From: an uncultured Collinsella sp.
Lineage (GTDB): Bacteria; Actinomycetota; Coriobacteriia; Coriobacteriales; Coriobacteriaceae
Length of the DNA stretch: 6,512 nucleotides
Direction of reading: 5' to 3'
Assembly: GCA_900754435.1 (NCBI GenBank)
Contig: CAAECT010000002.1
Coordinates: forward strand, 1-6,512
Both the position numbers and the translations under genes were made by a program. The notes under the pieces were generated by a model. The model was not told the DNA's origin. It did no database searches and was given only the letters and a program-made list of their open reading frames with translations. Positions 1 to 5,233 of the stretch are shown here, in pieces. Each line of letters opens with the position of its first letter. The stretch's first letter is position 1.

Positions 1-839
1 GGCTTATAGCTGCTGGGACCGCGGCGCTTAAGCACCACGCCTGCCAGGCCGGGCACCTTAATCTCGATGGAGTCCATCTGCCCGTTCCAGGGATAGGGCT
101 CGCTCGAGCAGGTGTAGGGCTCCTCGCCGGCATAGCCGCTGCCGCCAAACTCGGGACGGTCGGAATCAAAGATGACCTCCCAGTCACCCTCGCGCGGCAC
201 GCCCACACGGAAGCTCTCGTAGCTCGCCGGGTCAAAGTTGATCAGGATCACCAGGTCGTCATCGACGTCCTCGCCCTGGCGCACAAAGCTTACGATGGAC
301 TGCTTGGAGTTATCCGCGTCAATCCAGGTAAAGCCGTCGTCGGTGTAGCCGCGCTCGTACAGGGCGGGCTCGGCGGTGTACAGGTGGTTGAGCGCCTTGA
401 TAAACGCCTGATGATGACGGTGGGTCTCGTACTCCTCGGTCAGGAACCACTGGATGGACTCGTAGTAGCGCCACTCAATAAACTGGCCGATCTCGTTGCC
501 CATAAAGTTGAGCTTGGCACCAGGGTGCATCATCTGGTAGAAGGCCAGCGTGCGCAGACCGGCAAACTGGCGCCACCAGTCGCCCGGCATGCGGCCGATC
601 AGCGAGCACTTACCGTGCACGACCTCGTCGTGGCTCAGCGGGCAAATAAAGTTCTCGGTAAAGGCATACATGATGGAGAACGTGAGCAGCCCGTGGTTGC
701 CGGGGCGCCACGGAAAATCGGTCTGCATGTAGTGCAGGGTGTCGTTCATCCAGCCCATGTCCCACTTGTAGTGGAAGCCCAGGCCGCCGTCCTGCAGCGG
801 GTAGGTCGCGAGCGGCCACACGGTGGAATCCTCGGCCAT
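1..839 (-). pseudogene. glgB: GlgB C-terminal part, in-frame continuation after the TAG, cut by the left edge
   Basis: Directly after the TAG the same frame runs open for 279 codons to the window edge, without another stop or frameshift. It begins MAEDST, whose Glu is the GH13 general acid/base (residue 400 counting through the stop). It continues with [29 protein letters not shown] (transition-state Asp, about 468), [20 protein letters not shown] and the C-terminal all-beta domain ([10 protein letters not shown], then [11 protein letters not shown] near the edge). The chain totals about 675 residues counted from GTG 2030, close to the family length of 630-730, so only a few residues are likely missing at the left. 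The first codon after the TAG is itself ATG, so re-initiation is formally possible. The good conservation of this part argues for a recent nonsense change, sequence error or readthrough, not an old pseudogene. Confidence 0.88.
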
Positions 840-842
840 CTA
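840..842 (-). other. In-frame amber codon inside glgB
   Basis: On the minus strand the codons read ATG-TAG-ATG-GCC-GAG, giving Pro-Asp-Val-Met-stop-Met-Ala-Glu-Asp-Ser-Thr. Aligned from memory to E. coli GlgB (PGAVTMAEEST), the stop takes the place of exactly one residue, two before the Ala-Glu pair, in the barrel strand leading to the catalytic Glu. No base is gained or lost. The two surrounding ATG codons suggest that TAG may replace another sense codon, possibly ATG, which would need a two-base change. I cannot tell mutation from assembly error by reading. Confidence 0.9.
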
Positions 843-2030
843 CATCACGTCGGGGAAGTGGGCCTCCACGGCGCAGTTGACCTGGCGGATAAACGCGCTG
901 GCGTCCAGGTCCTCCTCGGTACCGTACTTGTTGAACTTCTTTTGGCCCGGATCGTCGATGCCAAAGTTGAGGTACAGCATGCTGGACACGCCGTCCATGC
1001 GGATGCCGTCAACGTGGAAGTTCTCGAGCCAATACAGCACGTTGGAGACCAGGAAGGAGCGGACCTCGCCGCGTGCGAAGTCAAACTTATGCGTGCCCCA
1101 GTTGGGGTGAATCTCGTGTTCAAACAGCATGTGGCCGTTAAAGGTGGCAAGGCCGTGGGAGTCGGCGCAAAAACCGCCGGGTACCCAGTCCATAATCACG
1201 CCGATGCCTGCCTCGTGACACGCATCGATAAAGTGCATGAGCTGCTGCGGGTTGCCGTAGCGCGACGTGGCGGCATAGTAGCCGGTCGTCTGGTAGCCCC
1301 AGGAGCCATCGAAGGGATGCTCCATAAGCGGCATGACCTCGATATGCGTATAACCCATGTCACGCACGTAGTCCACGAGCTCCACCGACAGGTCGTCGTA
1401 GGTGTAAAACTCGCCGCGCTGCGCGGGGAAGGGATCCATGGGGCCGGGGTAGTTTCCGTACTCGTCGGGTTCGCCCTGCGGCGCGTCGCCGTGCCGCTTC
1501 CATGAGCCAATATGCACCTCGTAGATGTTGAGCGGCTGCGACATGTGATTGTGACCGGCGCGGCGCTTGAGCCACGCGGCGTCGTTCCACTTGTAGCCAT
1601 CGAGGGTCCACAGCACGCTGGCAGTACCCGGAGGGCACTCGGCCTTAAAGGCATACGGATCGGCTTTGTAGAGCTTCTCGCCCTCGTTGGTCTTGATGAG
1701 ATATTTATAGAGCTGGCCCTGCTCGGCGCCAGGAATAAAGCCTTCCCAAATAGCGCTCGTATGCACGGGCACCAGCGGGTTGGCTTCCTCATCCCAGTCG
1801 TTAAATTCACCAATGACATGGACGCTTTTTACATCGGGCGCCCAAACGCAAAAGCGCCAGCCACGCGTACGGTTCTGCGTGTCGGGATGCGCGCCCATCT
1901 TTTCCCAGCTGCGCTCCCACGTGCCAATGCCAAACAAATAGACATCGTCTTTGGTGAGCTCCGGTGCGTGCGGGGCGGCTTTACGGGTAGCGGGCTTTTT
2001 GGTTGCTGGCTTTAGCTTTGTATCGCTCAC
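840..2030 (-). CDS. glgB: 1,4-alpha-glucan branching enzyme GlgB, N-terminal 396 residues up to an in-frame TAG
   Basis: GlgB cuts alpha-1,4 glucan chains and rejoins them through alpha-1,6 links during cytosolic glycogen synthesis. Numbered from GTG 2030, the protein has a Lys/Ala/Pro-rich tail (about 5-27), a CBM48-type beta domain (about 55-140, with FCVWAPDV and GEFNDWD), and the start of a GH13 barrel (IYEVHIGSWKR at 169-179, MEHPFDGSWGYQTTGYY, region I DWVPGG at 281-286, region II GIRMD with nucleophile D346). Translation stops at codon 397 (TAG, 840-842), before the catalytic acid/base Glu, so this product alone should be inactive. The frame resumes at once downstream (separate entry). 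The start is uncertain. GTG 2030 gives a natural MSDTK beginning and has a weak GGGA upstream; ATG at 2045 or 2042 and TTG at 2090 are in frame but lack a good Shine-Dalgarno. The gene is divergent from the HAD-thiN operon. Family assignment is very secure; whether the gene works is not. Confidence 0.9.
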   Translation of the reverse strand: MSDTKLKPATKKPATRKAAPHAPELTKDDVYLFGIGTWERSWEKMGAHPDTQNRTRGWRFCVWAPDVKSVHVIGEFNDWDEEANPLVPVHTSAIWEGFIPGAEQGQLYKYLIKTNEGEKLYKADPYAFKAECPPGTASVLWTLDGYKWNDAAWLKRRAGHNHMSQPLNIYEVHIGSWKRHGDAPQGEPDEYGNYPGPMDPFPAQRGEFYTYDDLSVELVDYVRDMGYTHIEVMPLMEHPFDGSWGYQTTGYYAATSRYGNPQQLMHFIDACHEAGIGVIMDWVPGGFCADSHGLATFNGHMLFEHEIHPNWGTHKFDFARGEVRSFLVSNVLYWLENFHVDGIRMDGVSSMLYLNFGIDDPGQKKFNKYGTEEDLDASAFIRQVNCAVEAHFPDVM

Positions 2031-2116
2031 GTTTGATCCCATCATGACGCGGCAGCGTGTTGCCTTGGTGACTAGATGCGAAAGATCCAAGGCTGCACGA
2101 ATCGAAGGGACGGCGA

Positions 2117-2170
2117 AGTTTCTGTGATTCGTTCCACCTCGCGTGCTCGGTGGAACTTTCGGCAGAAACT
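2117..2170. repeat. Nested dyad symmetry upstream of glgB
   Basis: Two perfect 8-bp inverted repeats are stacked in one dyad. The outer arms are AGTTTCTG (2117-2124) and CAGAAACT (2163-2170). The inner arms are GTTCCACC (2131-2138) and GGTGGAAC (2149-2156). A symmetric 6/6 internal loop separates them and a 10-nt loop closes the hairpin. It lies about 90-140 bp upstream of the glgB GTG. It could be an mRNA leader hairpin of glgB or a double operator. No U-run follows on either strand, so a simple intrinsic terminator is unlikely. Confidence 0.6.
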
Positions 2171-2266
2171 ACGATAACACCTGTGCGTTAGTTTTATGGA
2201 CGAAAGCGGATTTACTGGGGCGTTTAATCGGTAAGCGACATGTTTATACCACTGGCAGAATTGCCG

Positions 2267-2292
2267 TGGTAAAACTCTTGACAGTTTTACCA
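2267..2292. promoter_or_regulatory. Perfect 10-bp inverted repeat enclosing a TTGACA -35 box (putative operator/promoter)
   Basis: TGGTAAAACT (2267-2276) and AGTTTTACCA (2283-2292) are exact reverse complements separated by 6 bp. The -35 consensus TTGACA occupies 2278-2283 within the dyad, so a bound regulator would block the promoter. The matching -10 is weak (TTCAAA or CAAAAT at about 2301-2308). This would drive the HAD-thiN operon on the plus strand. The regulator is not recognised. Confidence 0.6.
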
Positions 2293-2318
2293 ATTTGGGT
2301 TTCAAAATTGTTTGGCTG

Positions 2319-2354
2319 ACGTTTGGTAAAACGTTTTTAGCAGGATGTTTACCA
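2319..2354. promoter_or_regulatory. Second cluster of the same half-sites before the HAD gene
   Basis: TGGTAAAAC recurs at 2324-2332, and its inverse GTTTACCA lies at 2347-2354, only about 10 bp before the ribosome binding site. Overlapping the first half-site is a perfect 16-bp palindrome: ACGTTT (2319-2324), ggta, AAACGT (2329-2334). With the dyad at 2267-2292 there are four half-sites within 90 bp, as expected of a repressor with two operators. This is inference from repetition alone. Confidence 0.45.
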
Positions 2355-2376
2355 TTTGATATCGAAAGGTTCGTTT

Positions 2377-3066
2377 ATGTCCCATACCGCCGCTCCCAAG
2401 GTTGCTTTTATTTTCGATTGCGACGGCACGCTGGTTAATAGCACCCCCGTTTGGGCCTATGCCCAGCCCGAGTTATTGCACCGCCACGGAGTTGACGTGA
2501 CCGTGGATGACTTTGCCCAATTTGAGCACCTGTCGCTGGAGGACGAGTGCCAGGCCTACCACGACACGTGGGGCATTGGCGCGAATGGCGAAGAGCTGTA
2601 TCGCGAGCTGCGCGAGATTTTGATTGATGGGTACTCCAAGGTGCCGCCGCGTGAGGGGCTCCTGGCATTTTTGGAGCAGGCGAAGGCGGAGGGCATTGCC
2701 ACGTGCGTTGCCACGTCCACGCCGGCCGAGCTGGTGCAGTCCGCGCTCGCTGGTGCCGGGCTCGACGCATACATGGAGTTTGTGACCACGACGGGCGAGG
2801 CAGGACGCTCCAAACAGTTCCCCGATGTGTACGAGCTGGCGCTGCGTCGCCTGGAAGAGCGCCACGGGTGCAAGTTTGAGCGCGCATGGGTGTTTGAGGA
2901 CGCTGTCTTTGGCCTTAAGAGCTCTGGCACCGCTGGCTTTAAGCGCGTGGGCATCTATGACCCGCACGGCCGTATGAAGCGCGATGAGGTACGCGCCAAC
3001 TGCGATATCTTTATCGACAGCTACGAGGGTCTTGACCTGGCCCACGTGCTTTCGTTTGAGGGATAG
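2377..3066 (+). CDS. HAD-superfamily hydrolase, subfamily IA (beta-phosphoglucomutase/phosphatase type)
   Basis: A 229-residue cytosolic protein carrying all four HAD motifs. Motif I is FDCDGTLV, with nucleophile D14 and acid/base D16. Motif II is VATST (111-115). The motif III lysine is K146 in RSKQFPD. Motif IV is VFEDAVFGL, with E174 and D175 holding Mg2+. A helical cap of about 75 residues between motif I and PREGLLAFL (about 91-99) marks subfamily IA. Such enzymes remove phosphate from small metabolites or isomerise sugar phosphates; the substrate cannot be read from sequence. The start is ATG 2377, preceded by GAAAGG at 2364-2369; an in-frame TTG at 2356 is less likely. The gene ends in TAG 9 bp before thiN and in thiN's frame. 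Being co-transcribed with thiamine pyrophosphokinase suggests, weakly, a thiamine phosphate phosphatase. The upstream dyads probably control it. Confidence 0.92.
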   Translation: MSHTAAPKVAFIFDCDGTLVNSTPVWAYAQPELLHRHGVDVTVDDFAQFEHLSLEDECQAYHDTWGIGANGEELYRELREILIDGYSKVPPREGLLAFLEQAKAEGIATCVATSTPAELVQSALAGAGLDAYMEFVTTTGEAGRSKQFPDVYELALRRLEERHGCKFERAWVFEDAVFGLKSSGTAGFKRVGIYDPHGRMKRDEVRANCDIFIDSYEGLDLAHVLSFEG

Positions 3067-3075
3067 GCGAGGGCT

Positions 3076-3717
3076 GTGGCTTGCAAGGTACTAGTGGTCT
3101 GCGGCTCGCCCGTGGTGGCGAGCGCGGATCTGTTGCGTAGGCTAGCAGAGGAGTGCGACCACGTTGTCGCCGTGGACCGCGGACTCGACGCTCTGTTGAG
3201 TGCCGGCCTGGGCTGCGACGTGTATGTGGGGGATGCCGACACGGTGAGTGATGCGGGTCGTGCAATGGTCGATGTCGCCACCGATTTTGAAGTTGAGCGC
3301 CACGACCCGTACAAGGACTATACCGATCTGGCGCTGGCGCTCGATTCCGTCCGCCGTCGCTGGCCGGGTGCCGAAGTGGTTGCGACATGCGCCACGGGCG
3401 GTCGTCCGGACATGGCGCTTTCCGTACTGGGCCTGCTCGCTGGCTACGATGATGCCCCTATCTGGATTGCCGAGGACAAGGTGGTCGCCCGCATTCTTCA
3501 CGCAGGCGAGTCGTGGACCATCGAAGGCGCCGAGGGCAAGACGTTCTCCATCATCGCCATAGCCCCCAACACCAAGGTAAGCGAACACGGCCTAGAATGG
3601 GAGCTAGATCACAGCCCGCTGGGACTACTGGCTGACACCGGCATCTCCAATGTCGTTAGGGGTACGGCCAAGATCCAAGTTCATCAAGGCGTTGCGATCG
3701 GCTATTTGCTGGCGTGA
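3076..3717 (+). CDS. thiN: Thiamine pyrophosphokinase
   Basis: Transfers pyrophosphate from ATP to thiamine, giving thiamine pyrophosphate in the cytosol. The 213-residue length matches bacterial TPKs. Visible family marks, in order, are the first strand CKVLVVCGSP (3-12), VAVDRG (31-36, usually ADGG-like), VGDADTVSD (51-59, the metal-binding GDxDS motif), KDYTDLALAL (80-89, the KDxTD motif), GGRPDMALSVL (108-118, the GGRxDH motif with His replaced by Met), and a C-terminal small beta domain with GISN (189-192). GTG 3076 is the likely start: the upstream HAD stop is in the same frame 9 bp earlier, and AGGCGAGG at 3065-3072 can serve as ribosome binding site. Expression is probably coupled to the HAD gene. 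The stop is TGA at 3715-3717, immediately followed by the left inverted repeat of the next region. The missing His is a small oddity. Confidence 0.9.
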   Translation: MACKVLVVCGSPVVASADLLRRLAEECDHVVAVDRGLDALLSAGLGCDVYVGDADTVSDAGRAMVDVATDFEVERHDPYKDYTDLALALDSVRRRWPGAEVVATCATGGRPDMALSVLGLLAGYDDAPIWIAEDKVVARILHAGESWTIEGAEGKTFSIIAIAPNTKVSEHGLEWELDHSPLGLLADTGISNVVRGTAKIQVHQGVAIGYLLA

Positions 3718-3756
3718 GGGTTTTATCGGGACTGGGCTGAATTGGCTAATTTTGGC
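3718..3756 (+). repeat. Left imperfect inverted repeat flanking the two-gene cassette
   Basis: Starting on the first base after the thiN stop, this 39-nt stretch matches the reverse complement of 5007-5044 at 31 of 39 aligned columns by hand. Identical blocks are GGGTTTT (3718-3724), GGGA (3728-3731), CTGAATT (3737-3743), GCTA (3745-3748) and TTTTGGC (3750-3756). After an 11-nt insertion on this side, similarity resumes (GGGTA, then AAAATAA) to about 3782. No clear target-site duplication is visible outside the pair. Confidence 0.65.
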
Positions 3757-3778
3757 AACGCAAAAAAGGGTAAGTAAA

Positions 3779-3850
3779 ATAAGTGGTTGGAAGTTGTTAA
3801 ACGATTGTTTGGTTTCCGCAAACGGGATTCTGTTTAATCCAACCACTTAT
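3779..3850 (-). terminator. Long dyad at the 3' end of the minus-strand operon, possible terminator
   Basis: ATAAGTGGTTGGA (3779-3791) and TCCAACCACTTAT (3838-3850) are perfect 13-bp inverted arms. TTAAAC (3797-3802) pairs with GTTTAA (3832-3837) inside them, leaving a 5-nt bulge. Read on the minus strand the structure follows the stop of the 232-residue gene by about 35 nt. A T-rich run follows (TTTACTTACCC, then TTTTTT), as for a loose intrinsic terminator. The central loop is long, and the right arm coincides with one copy of the 24-bp motif, so a recombination or binding role is also possible. Confidence 0.45.
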
Positions 3851-3859
3851 CTAACAACC
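3836..3859 (+). repeat. 24-bp motif, copy A
   Basis: One of three copies sharing 15 of 24 positions: AATC, then AACCA after one variable base, then TAACAA after six more. It starts 36 bp before copy B in the same orientation and overlaps the right arm of the 3779-3850 dyad. Confidence 0.6.
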
Positions 3860-3871
3860 CGCTCGTATGCA

Positions 3872-3895
3872 AATCTAACCACATGCTTAACAACT
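3872..3895 (+). repeat. 24-bp motif, copy B (contains the stop codon of the minus-strand gene)
   Basis: AATC-t-AACCA then TAACAA in the same spacing as copies A and C. The TAA stop of the 232-residue gene (3887-3889) lies inside this copy, so the end of the gene and the repeat are physically joined. Confidence 0.6.
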
Positions 3896-4585
3896 TTGCT
3901 TTTTGATTAAAGGCCTGAAGTCCACCACGCCTTGGCGGGAAAGTCCTTTCCCCGTTGAGTATTCTCGATCGCGCTCGGGGTTTTCCTCGACGAATTTCCA
4001 CACACCCTTTGCTATGAGAGAGATGAGCCCTTCAAGCTTGACGACGCAATCGAACTCGCAGTCTTGTTGGCTTCCATGGCCGATTCCTTTATGCCCATAA
4101 CTCGCGATTATCCCGCGCGCATCGCCCTGAACGCAAACCCCGATGGCTTTGTAGGGGCTATACGCTTCGCCCCTTCCCTCGATGACCGACGACCCCGCAT
4201 GGATCACCGCGCAGCGAAGCTGATAGAGATCCGATGCCGTAAAGATGCCTCGATCCTCTATCGTCTCAAACCCCTCTTTTATCTCATCTGGGCGCTTCTC
4301 GCCCTTGCGCGCATTGGTCATTTTTCTCCCATCGTTCGGGAGCTCCAGGTACTCCTTGCACCATTTTCGGTAATCCGTCCCGTCGATGTTTGCGCATACG
4401 TCTGGGATGGTCACTACGAGAGTCAAAGCGGCGAGCAGCAGCCCTGCGTCGAAAGCTTTTTCGCACTCTTCCACAAGTCTGCTGGGCGTACGGCAGACGA
4501 CGGTGGGGAACCCGTATTCGTTGTCGCTGCATTTTAAACACGTAGAGGGCATGGGCTCCCAATCGGCAATTGCTGCTATGCTCAT
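3887..4585 (-). CDS. Uncharacterised protein with R-x4-H motif, HEPN-like RNase candidate (possible toxin or defence effector)
   Basis: A 232-residue protein that I cannot assign to a named family. Visible parts are CxxC at 16-19 (CLKC) and a helical stretch at about 36-66 (LVEECEKAFDAGLLLAALTLVVTIPDV in character, broken by PDVC). Next are YRKWCKEYL (72-80), a charged loop (81-112), and the helix SDLYQLRCAVIHAG (118-131), with R124 and H129 in R-x4-H spacing. That spacing, embedded in a YxLRCxxxHxG helix, is typical of HEPN-domain RNases and of hypothetical proteins often found in defence islands. A mostly beta tail and a helix at about 181-200 follow. No signal peptide or strong membrane segment is seen. 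It starts by ATGA overlap with the 90-residue gene, with GAGG at 4590-4593 as binding site, so the two are translationally coupled, as in toxin-antitoxin pairs. The HEPN call is inference from the motif only; the CDS itself is well supported. Confidence 0.75.
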   Translation of the reverse strand: MSIAAIADWEPMPSTCLKCSDNEYGFPTVVCRTPSRLVEECEKAFDAGLLLAALTLVVTIPDVCANIDGTDYRKWCKEYLELPNDGRKMTNARKGEKRPDEIKEGFETIEDRGIFTASDLYQLRCAVIHAGSSVIEGRGEAYSPYKAIGVCVQGDARGIIASYGHKGIGHGSQQDCEFDCVVKLEGLISLIAKGVWKFVEENPERDREYSTGKGLSRQGVVDFRPLIKKQSC

Positions 4586-4854
4586 AACACCTCGCCCGTT
4601 TCTGCGTCGATTCTCAGATCTGTCCTCGGTTCGATAAACTCATCCACCATCTCGTCGTCGCGGTCGGGCTCGGTCACGAAGAGCGGTTCCGGGACGTCGA
4701 TGCGCGGGCCAATCGTCAGGCTGCTGCACGCGATGATGCGATTGAGATGCGGCTCGGCAGTCCCAGTAGTGAAGGCGGGGCGTAGCACTTCGCGCACGTA
4801 GTTGACGATACCCAAAATCTCGTTAACGTAGTCGAACGCGAACTTCTCGGCCAT
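4582..4854 (-). CDS. Small acidic protein of unknown family, first gene of the cassette (possible antitoxin or partner)
   Basis: A 90-residue protein I do not recognise. It begins with a probable amphipathic helix (about 4-26, FAFDYVNEILGIVNYVREVL), continues through a middle stretch with few charges (about 29-60), and ends in a strongly acidic tail (TEPDRDDEMVDEF, about 61-73) closing on ETGEVL. No helix-turn-helix, signal peptide or metal motif is evident. The start is well fixed: ATG at 4854-4852 is preceded by GGGAGGA at about 6-nt spacing, one of the best binding sites in the window. Its TGA overlaps the ATG of the next gene by 4 bp. An acidic, small, upstream, strongly translated partner would fit an antitoxin that neutralises the following protein, but no homology supports this and other accessory roles are possible. 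Confidence 0.7.
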   Translation of the reverse strand: MAEKFAFDYVNEILGIVNYVREVLRPAFTTGTAEPHLNRIIACSSLTIGPRIDVPEPLFVTEPDRDDEMVDEFIEPRTDLRIDAETGEVL

Positions 4855-4893
4855 GGTCGGTCCTCCCTGGCAAAGACGATTTCAACCAGAGAT

Positions 4894-4899
4894 TTTATA
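4894..4899 (-). promoter_or_regulatory. Probable -10 element of the cassette operon
   Basis: On the minus strand TATAAA lies 39 nt before the ATG of the 90-residue gene, in the only AT-rich stretch with a good -10 match there. The -35 is poor (TTTAAA-like at about 4920-4925). Copy C of the 24-bp motif lies just upstream, where an activator or overlapping repressor might bind. Confidence 0.35.
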
Positions 4900-4923
4900 A
4901 CTTCAATGAGTTGCTCCGCTTTA

Positions 4924-4947
4924 AATCCAACCATTGGCTTAACAAAA
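4924..4947 (+). repeat. 24-bp motif, copy C, upstream of the cassette operon
   Basis: Same orientation and spacing of conserved blocks as copies A and B (AATC, AACCA, TAACAA). It also holds its own dyad: ACCATT (4930-4935) and AATGGT (4946-4951). It sits directly upstream of the predicted promoter of the 90-residue gene, so it may be an operator. Confidence 0.6.
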
Positions 4948-5006
4948 TGGTAGGAGACTTTTTTCAACCAGAAAACTAATAAACCCAGCAAGTTATTTTC
5001 ATACCC

Positions 5007-5044
5007 GCCAAAATAGCTAATTCAGTCCCATCCCAGGAAAACCC
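5007..5044 (-). repeat. Right imperfect inverted repeat flanking the two-gene cassette
   Basis: The reverse complement reads GGGTTTT, GGGA, CTGAATT, GCTA and TTTTGGC in the same order as 3718-3756. Inward similarity continues to about 4991 (GGGTA, AAAATAA on the minus strand). It lies about 30 bp before the tRNA-Ala promoter, so the pair bounds a 1.33-kb block between thiN and the tRNA. Confidence 0.65.
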
Positions 5045-5075
5045 GTAAGATACGACAATCAATCAAAATTCCCCC

Positions 5076-5104
5076 TTGCATCAAGCAAAACATTCCCCTA
5101 TAGT
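5076..5104 (+). promoter_or_regulatory. Promoter of the tRNA-Ala gene
   Basis: TTGCAT (5076-5081) and TATAGT (5099-5104) are separated by exactly 17 bp. Transcription would start near 5111, about 7 nt before the mature tRNA. Strong and well placed. Confidence 0.75.
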
Positions 5105-5117
5105 ATCTCCTCGTCAC

Positions 5118-5193
5118 GGGGGCGTAGCTCAGCTGGGAGAGCGCTTGACTGGCAGTCAAGAGGTCAGGGGTTCGATCCCCCTCGTCTCCACCA
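5118..5193 (+). tRNA. tRNA-Ala, anticodon GGC
   Basis: A complete cloverleaf can be folded by eye. The acceptor stem is 5118-5124 with 5183-5189, including G-U pairs. The D arm is GCTC/GAGC. The anticodon stem is CTTGA/TCAAG around loop CTGGCAG, giving anticodon GGC for GCC codons. The T arm is AGGGG/CCCCT with loop TTCGATC. Discriminator A is followed by an encoded CCA at 5191-5193. The third acceptor pair is G3-U70, the known identity element for alanyl-tRNA synthetase, which confirms alanine. The gene is single, with its own promoter and terminator. Confidence 0.97.
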
Positions 5194-5203
5194 TCGTGAA
5201 TGC

Positions 5204-5233
5204 AAAGGCCTTCGGAATTCCGAAGGCCTTTTT
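5204..5233 (+). terminator. Intrinsic terminator of tRNA-Ala
   Basis: A perfect palindrome (arms AAAGGCCTTCGG and CCGAAGGCCTTT around AATT) ends in a T-run at 5229-5233, 11 nt after the CCA end. The A-run at its 5' side means it could also terminate minus-strand transcription. Confidence 0.92.

Noticed and set aside
384..1505. Long plus-strand open frame of 373 codons opposite glgB
   Set aside because: It is the exact antisense of conserved GlgB coding sequence, lacks a ribosome binding site, and its protein is a Val/His/Gly-rich composition typical of antisense frames in GC-rich DNA.
2072..2305. 77-codon minus-strand frame between glgB and the HAD gene
   Set aside because: Covers the operator and dyad region, has no good start signal and no recognisable protein features.
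3718..5044. Classical insertion sequence
   Set aside because: Inverted repeats are present, but the two genes inside show no transposase motif and no target-site duplication is seen.
5169..5193. tRNA 3' end as an integration attachment site
   Set aside because: No second copy of the tRNA 3' end is found in the window, and there is no integrase; the cassette lies on the 5' side of the tRNA.
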